Assembly (NCBI RefSeq): GCF_002878395.1
Contig: NC_061122.1
Location: forward strand, 76,886,998-76,950,997
Reading direction: 5' to 3'
DNA: 64,000 bases
From: Capsicum annuum
Taxonomy: Eukaryota; Streptophyta; Magnoliopsida; Solanales; Solanaceae
A program made the translations under genes and the position numbers. The notes below the pieces were generated by a model. It made no database searches. It was not told the origin of the DNA and was given only the letters and a program-made list of their open reading frames with translations. Positions 57,406-64,000 of the stretch are shown here, one piece after another (within the stretch, counting starts at the first letter, position 1; each line of letters begins with the position of its first letter).

Positions 57406-58310
57406 CTGTAACCACATGGTCATAAGGAAAAGGGGACTCCAACCTTATGACATTTCGACACCCACACCAGCTAGCATGGTTTCTAGTGTTAGTCCCTTAG
57501 GATCACCACTTTCACGATCAGCTACACAACTTTATTTTAAGCCTAATAAAAATATTTAACACTCATTCCTATTTTATTAAACAAATTATACGTCAAGACA
57601 AACCATTGATATCGTCATACCAACATTGCTTGCAAGCTAATATCATCATGTCATGTCATTTATTTAACCAACCAGTACACTAACCCATCGACACAATTTT
57701 CATATATTTAACCATTTGGGAAACAAACCTGTTTATCTAACCGAACACCCAAGGTTCTAATTCAAAAATCAATGCATGGCCACCAAGGCCTTTGTAAAAC
57801 CATTTATGCTCCATTAACCTTTTTTATGCCAATGCATTAGTACAAGTGAGCCAAATAAAACTATGTGACAAAACCATATTCAATACCAATTTCACAAATA
57901 GGTTAAGGGCATATAATCTTCAATACCATATGTCAAGGCAAATTCATCAAATTAGGGATTAACCATGACCTCTCAGTTATTAAATATTTCTATGAATTTC
58001 ACAATGTTTCAAATCATTAATAAACATGAATATTGCATTATAAACCATGGAAAATCATTTTAATGAGCAATCATGTCAAAAGCCCCCAAACATGTCAAGA
58101 CCCACATCAAAACCATGCATTCGTAACCAATTCGCACCATTTAGAAAACTATAATTATAAATTTAAGAAAAGAGGTACATGCCTTACTTACCAAGAAATT
58201 TGAAGAATACAACACCCTTAGTACCCTAGATAACCACCTCCTTTAACCCTAACCTTTACTTTAAAAGAGGTATTTCAGAGAGGATTTTTTAGAGTGAATA
58301 GTGACAGTGT
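57406..58310 (-). repeat. 5' LTR of element F, outer part
   Basis: Continues the LTR interrupted by D. The third unit of the roughly 63-bp repeat (GGGGACTCCAACCT at 57432) falls at the expected spacing once D is removed. Later wording follows the LTR of element E (for example CACCAAGGCCTTT, against GACAAAGGCCTTT in E). The outer end is unclear. Confidence 0.6.
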
Positions 58311-59099
58311 CATGGAAAAAGTGATGAGAATTGGCCTTTCAATGTTTAATAGTTGTTTATTATGTGGATTTTTCTTTCTTTTAGAACATAATATTAATTG
58401 TTTAAGGCAACAAGAAGTAATGTATATTACGCTTAACCTCTCTGAATAAGTACCAAATATAGATTCTCATAGTGAGGCTAGTATGGTCATTTTAAAGGCA
58501 AAGATTTATATCTCTGAGTTATGCTTAAAGAGAATAAAAATATATAACTAGACATAGCCTCTAGCAATCCATTATGGTCTATCAAGAAGGGAGTTAGAAA
58601 ATTTCATTTAGTTAAGTGTGGTAGGTCCATAAGAAAGAGCATGATCGAAGAATGTGTCTAAATATTTTATAATTATTAGTCATATCACTTAAGCAATATT
58701 AGTCCTAACCTTACTTTTATCCTAAGATAATCCCTTTCCATAATATATATCTTCGGACTAGCGGTATCTTATATTCAGCTCTGAATCGTTCCTATTCTAC
58801 AAGGTCAGACTAGAATATTTTGATTCACAAACCATAAAATAATCCTTATTTAGATATATTATTTAGATCATGGCCAAAATTCTTCCTTCCCTAATGCTAC
58901 TAGAATTTCTGACAAGAAGCATTGATGGTAAAAGTTATTCCTTTCTTAGTGAATCTTAGAAATTTGATGTCATTATTTGTAACTTTACAATTTCACATAT
59001 ATTTTTTTATTCTAGGAATGCTTCAGTTGAGTTATAAATCTCTTAGTACGAGGTTGTCCATATATCTAGTAATTTAGTTCAGTTATTAGAAAGGAAAAC
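58311..59099. other. unassigned stretch before element K
   Basis: AT-rich, with no coding frame and no recognised terminus. By the size of the LTR of E, some or all of it could be the outer end of the LTR of F, but I see no matching wording. Confidence 0.35.
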
Positions 59100-62000
59100 T
59101 GTAATACCCCACATTTTGGACTAGAATGAAAATTCCTCTTTCCTATATATGGATGTTTCAAAATCCTTCAATCCTATGTAAATTTAGTGTGCTAATCAGT
59201 TATGTAGTGTGGGAATCTTTTTGAGCATGAATTTAGATCATAGAGGTCCCCTAACTCAAGTACAAGTTGAAAGTTTTCCTATCGTTCAAGTTTTAGTGAG
59301 CGTCAAAACTTGGGTCAAGTTCAACGGACCATAACTCGTTTTGTATGACTAATTGGGTGGATTACTATATATAAAATGAAATATCATTGAATTATCCTTC
59401 CAACGATATCAATTTCACATAAATCTAATATCGGAGCTAAGAGTTATGCCTATTTTACTCCAGCATGTCAGGCTGGAAATAGTGTAACGATATTCTTGAT
59501 AGCTTATCATATTTGTGACGCCCTATCATGAAGGTCTTTAACCTTACGCAAAAACTAGCTCCTAAGTGATGACATTCATGATAGCTTATCATATTTGTGA
59601 TGCTATTACGAAGGTCGTCAGCCTTAGGCAGAAAATAACTCCTAAGTGATGACATTCATGATAGCTTATCACATTTATGACGCCCTATCATGAAGGTCGT
59701 CAACTAAGATTTTTCAGCAACTATGAAATTATTTCAAAAGGGTATTTTGGTCTTTTGTTTCACCTTCTATGACTTATAACCCTAAAGAGGCATAATTTTT
59801 CCCATTATTCTTCAGTTAAGCATCTCAAAAAGCCTCTCTTATACTCTCAACCACAAGAGTAGGGTTTTTATCAAACTCATCTCTCCCAAGTAAAATTCAA
59901 GTCTTTTTCCAAGATAATCGAGAATTAAGTTTTCCAATTCAAGAACTCTCCAACAAATCTTCAAAGTTTCCTTTCTAAGGTATGTGTGTGTTCATTCATG
60001 GACTCCTTTCATCCATAAAGTTCAAGAACCCTTTTCTAAAACTATATATTATGGTTTTCATGTTATGAATGGATTGTTGATCATGTTTATGTGTTGAGTG
60101 ATGCCAAGATAGGATCTTTATGTGTTATTATAAATGTATGACATCGTATGAGTTTAAAACATATATGTTTGGTTATTTATGATGAGTAATTGTAAGATTT
60201 ACACCTATGCCTAAGTTGTGCATGTAAGGTGTTTGATAAAATACCTAAGAGACTAGAAATCATGCACTATAGCTAAATTGTGACTCAGAGAAGTATTCAT
60301 GATAGGTCTCTATGATTTTATATCATCCATTTTGATAATGTGTCTTGTGAACACTGTTGGATTACTCATGAACTAGTCTTATGGAATCATACAATGCTTA
60401 CTTGCAAAACCCACTCATGTACAAGAGGTAGAATACCCATGTAATATATGAAATTTCCCAAGTTATGATATTATGGATTGTGGTTGTAATATGTAATGAG
60501 CATGATATTGAAAGCTATGCAAGTATATACATGTTGTATGAAATTCCCTTCCATGAAATAGATTGTTGAGAACTATGCTTAGTATGAAATCCCTTATTTG
60601 TGGTATTGTGGATTATGGACTCTACTCTTATGATCAAGTCAGTCATGTGTATCAGTTTCCTTCCATCAAGTCCTAGGGATACTTATACCCAAAAAATATA
60701 GATATGTGTCTCTAGCCATGTCATGTTATCACGATACTCTCAGTTAAGCCATTATCTATGGAATTTAGTCAGTCATATTACTCAAGAAAACTCAAAAATC
60801 TCAGTAGTCTCAGTAGTTCAGTAATCTCAGTGATCTCAGTACTCAGTCTGTAACTTTAGTATTCATAGTCAATCTCAGTAACTTTTGTACTCTCAATCAG
60901 TCCTCAGAACTCAGTATATTTTGTTAGTCATCATAATTTAGTAAAAATAGTTTAGCTCTGCTAAATAATACCACTAGTATTAGTTTAGGTAATCAGTTTA
61001 GTTCATTTATTTAGTTCATCTCTATTATTCAGTAAAGTGTATTTCAGATGGGAGTACGATTCAGCATCGATTGAGTCTAGGTATGAGGAATCACCCACTA
61101 GAATAGGACTTAGATCCCTAGAAGCAATCCCTAAATTCCAAAACTATGTATCCAGTGTAGGTACGAGATATCACCCATTAGATAGCACTGACATACTCAG
61201 GGGTCACCCATTAGCACATTTATAAGTATAGGATAGATCCCAGGAGTCACCCACTATATTAGGACTGACTCCATAGTAGATGTATTTACTGGTGGTGCGG
61301 TACTGACACCCTTCTAGTCAGGGAAGAGATTGGACCCCAGCCAGCTTTGCTTGGGGCATATTGGTTAGATGAACACATCCCACAGTTTCAGTTACAAAAT
61401 TAAGGCAGTCAGACACAGTCAACTCAGCTTAGTAGTACAGATTTAGTACTGTTAGATACATTCAATAATTATCATTATAAATAGACTTAAAGATCACCCG
61501 CTATATAGGACTGATCTCACACTAAGTCCAATCATCTTTATTATTAGTATGCTCATAATCACCCACTAGATAGGACTGATCTCAGATTTAGTTGCTCCAT
61601 ATAGAACGGAACTCAGATGGTTCCATCAGTACTTAGACTATCAGATACAGTCACTCAGTATCGATTATATTCGGTAGTCCTATCATTATAGTTTTAGCAG
61701 TTGTCATAGCTCATGTTACCAGTATTCTGTCTCAGGACTATTTGAAACAGTCATTCAAACTAGTTCTTTATAATTTGAACTGTCAGAAATAGTCAATAAT
61801 CTACTCAGTACCTCAGTAACAGTAACGTCATATCGTCAGTATTCAGACTCAGTAGTCAGCATCATCACAAGTTCAGTTATACTCGTTTATGCATGTATAT
61901 ATTCTCACATTCATATTAGTTAGCATTGTTCATGTATATAACCCTTTGCATTTAGCCTACCTCACTCGTATACTTAGTACATTTAGACGTACTTACGCAT

Positions 62001-62471
62001 TTGTGCTATGGTCCTTTCTCTTATGTTACACCATAGGTTCAGAGACACGAGCTCCAGCTCAGCAACAGTATTCTAGTGTTCAGAGTTTGCAGTGAGTCCT
62101 TCTCATTCGAGGATGATATGATTATTGCTACATTTACTATTCAGTTGCTAGATGGAGATATTTGGAGACATGTTCCTTCAACTCCTTATTCAGTTTATTT
62201 AGAGGCTTTCAGACTAGATGTCATATTAGATATTCAGATCTCATTATTTTCAGTATGTATGACTTATTTTGGTATTGTTATAACTTTTTTAGACATTTTG
62301 TTATCAGGCATTTATTTAGTTCAAACCTTATGTCCTTTCATGTTCATGTTTCAGCATTTTATGATATATTATGTAGTATACAGGTATAGATATCTGTCAT
62401 AGGTTAGTTTGTAGTCCTGCGGGATCATGATCACCGCGTAGCATTTTGGTTCATAAAATAGAGGTGTTACA
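59100..62471 (+). repeat. 5' LTR of element K
   Basis: It begins TGTAATACCCC and ends GAGGTGTTACA. 3372 bp. Contains a roughly 81-bp tandem repeat (59478-59705), a TCAGTA-rich tract (60720-61870) and scattered TCACCCATTAGATAGG units (about 61090-61600) like those of LTR I. Confidence 0.8.
59478..59705 (+). repeat. 81-bp tandem repeats with hairpins in LTR K
   Basis: Almost three copies of a unit containing GATAGCTTATCA (at 59498, 59580 and 59660, spacings 82 and 80) and CCTATCATGAAGGTC. GATA and TATC flank GCT within each unit. A TCCAGC...GCTGGA dyad lies just before (59458-59476). Confidence 0.8.
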
Positions 62472-62474
62472 AAC

Positions 62475-62487
62475 TTGGTATCAGAGA
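62475..62487 (+). promoter_or_regulatory. primer binding site of element K
   Basis: TTGGTATCAGAGA, the initiator-Met site with one change at the end, three bases after the LTR. Confidence 0.8.
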
Positions 62488-63458
62488 CTAAAGTTCAATT
62501 GAGTCCTAGGAAGTCTGAAATCCGCTTCTAGTAGAGTCTTGTACATGCGTGTGTTGTGCACCATACTTATGTGCAGGAGGTTCTGAGATGTTTCAGGAAC
62601 AGTTTCCCTTCTTTTAGTATTCATGTCATGCCAGTGAGCAGTCAGATTTGTATAGCTTGTTTTCTCATCCTTGCATCTATTCATACTATCCAAAATCTCA
62701 GAGAATATAACTATTTAAAGGTAGAACCTCCTAGTACTTTCAAATTCAATCCATCTCATTCATTAGTTTTAGACCTCCAAAGTTTAGTTATAATCTAGTT
62801 CATAGATGCCCTATGCATCACCCAGTATCTCCGTAAGGCAAGCATTCTTAGAGGGACATAGAGTCCCAAGGGGGAGATACCCCACCTTCTTTTAACGCTC
62901 TCATGTCTTAGATCTTTTAGTTTCTCCTTGCATAAAGAATTCAGTTTAGAATAGAGGGTACTCATAAGTTGACCCACAAGTTAGACCTCAGCTGTAAGTC
63001 AAGTATTCAGAGGTTTAGTTCAGTTCGTGATGTTTGGTCCATATATCACATAGCAGACTCAGTTATGTTCTCATGTTTTAGTTCAATCTTAGTGCCTTTA
63101 ATATTGTAGGTTCAGTCGCATGTTCGTCAGTCAGTTCAGTCATGTATTCACGTATCAGATATACGTGGTCAGCTTATTAGTACTTTTGATCATGAATTCA
63201 CGTATCATGTCAGTCATATAGTTATGCATCAGATGTGGATGGATTCTTTTTAACTGTTATGCATGATATATGCATTCTCATTTGAGAAACTCAGTTCAAC
63301 AGAACAATCAGTCCTACATTCATAAATCAGTTACACATGCGTCAAATATGCATGTTCAGTGTGACGTATTCAGCATATCAGTCATGTCAGTCCCGAAACC
63401 ATGTCTAAGTAGTGTATGTCTTGTACGTACTTCAGTTGATCATTTCTTCCATCTCAGT
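62488..63458 (+). other. non-coding interior of element K
   Basis: Leader like that of C to about 62650, then sequence I cannot assign, with a second PPT-like CCCAAGGGGGAGATA near 62867-62881. From 63055 to 63420 there are repeated TATTCACGTATCAGATATACG-type units, as before the 3' LTR of C. The open frames present are short and show no motif. Confidence 0.6.
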
Positions 63459-63491
63459 CATTCGAGGACGAATGTTCCCAAGGGGGAAATA
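63459..63491 (+). promoter_or_regulatory. CATTCG dyad and polypurine tract of element K
   Basis: CATTCGAGGACGAATG (63459-63474) is a perfect 6-bp dyad with loop AGGA, followed by CCCAAGGGGGAAATA directly before the 3' LTR. Confidence 0.8.
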
Positions 63492-63492
63492 T

Positions 63493-64000
63493 TGTAATCC
63501 CCCATATTTTGGACTACAATGAAAATTCATCATTCCTATGCATGGAAGTTTCAAAAGCCTTAAATCCTATGTAAATTTAGTGTGTTAATCAGTTATGTAG
63601 TATTGGAATCAATTTGAGCATGAATTTAGATCATAAAGGCCCCCTAACTCAAGTACAAGTTGAAAGTTTTCCTATCGTTTAAATTTTAGTGAGCTTTAAA
63701 AATTAGGTCAAGTTCAATCGACCATAACTCATTTTCATTGACTAACTGGGTGGCTTACTATATATCAAATGAAATCTCTTTGAATTAGCTTTCGAACGAT
63801 ACCAATTTCTCCTACATCTAATATCGGAGCTAAGAGTTATGCCCCTTTTACTCCAGCATGCCAGGCTGGAAATAGTGTGACGATATTCGTGATAGCATAT
63901 CACATTTGTGAAGCCCTATCACGAAAGTCATCATCCTTAGGCAGAAACCAGCTCATAAGTGACGACATTCATGATAGGTTATCTTATTTGTGATGCCCTA
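63493..64000 (+). repeat. 3' LTR of element K, cut by the window edge
   Basis: It begins TGTAATCCCCC and follows 59100-59600 closely. It includes the hairpin GTGATA, GCA, TATCAC at 63889-63903 and at least one and a half of the 81-bp units before the window ends. Confidence 0.8.

Larger units (their letters stand above)
59100..64000 (+). mobile_element. element K: long-LTR gypsy derivative without coding capacity (runs off the window)
   Basis: 5' LTR 59100-62471, primer site, interior of 1021 bases, then the 3' LTR from 63493 to the window end. The leader (62472-62650) matches that of C. The end of the interior has the same CATTCG dyad and polypurine tract. No gag or pol is present. The right target duplication is outside the window; the left flank is AAAAC. 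Confidence 0.75.

Noticed and set aside
62076..62402. 108-residue hydrophobic open frame
   Set aside because: It falls inside the 5' LTR of element K, where relatives in LTRs C and I are not open; Phe/Ile-rich composition comes from T-rich DNA.

Overview
The window is plant nuclear DNA from a repeat-rich, probably pericentromeric region. It most likely comes from a member of the Solanaceae (tomato, potato, pepper, tobacco, eggplant group). The grounds are two SINEs of families known from that family (an Au-like SINE at 11243-11410 and a truncated TS-like SINE at 32037-32150), chromovirus-type Ty3/Gypsy elements with very long LTRs and an initiator-Met primer site, Athila/Tat-type elements and a SIRE-like Ty1/Copia element. 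The DNA is AT-rich. I see no host protein gene, tRNA gene or intact transposon gene: every coding stretch is broken by stops, frameshifts or deletions. Family and organism assignments are recognition from memory and were not searched.

Layout. 1-1175: LTR end and start of gag of a gypsy element. About 1700-10139: an Athila/Tat-like element (J), whose LTR is split by a minus-strand copia element A (2479-8942) and whose gag follows at 9350-10139. 10140-13015: deleted chromovirus B (LTR, primer site, then directly the integrase tail), with an Au SINE in its LTR. 13571-20566: minus-strand chromovirus E, with gag to chromodomain and a 5' LTR. 20567-22541: LTR G, of the same family as position 1. 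About 22542-34440: minus-strand element H, which has two LTRs and a non-coding interior, with a solo LTR I (28768-32248) nested in its 5' LTR. 34441-39497, continuing at 57406: minus-strand chromovirus F. 39498-57400: Athila-like element D, inserted in the LTR of F. 40208-50534: chromovirus C, inserted in the 5' LTR of D. 59100 to the window end: element K, with long LTRs and a roughly 1 kb interior.

The best-supported structure is the nest in the second half. A fragment of mitochondrial 26S rRNA (40458-40688) lies in the 5' LTR of C. C lies in the 5' LTR of D, with target duplication ATAGT at 40203-40207 and 50535-50539. D lies in the LTR of F, with target duplication GCGGA at 39493-39497 and 57401-57405. 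With C removed the 5' LTR of D is 1646 bp, against 1650 bp for its 3' LTR. D also interrupts a roughly 63-bp tandem repeat of F that resumes on the far side.

Other notable points: an inverted-plus-direct duplication in the 3' LTR of H that its 5' LTR lacks; a block at a similar LTR position in several families that is rich in short dyads but differs in sequence; a conserved hairpin just upstream of the polypurine tract in three elements; a dispersed near-palindrome in element A; and loss of the central pol region, with termini kept, in A, B, D and K. These elements do not form a working pathway. They are remnants whose replication signals (LTR, primer site, polypurine tract) outlast their proteins.
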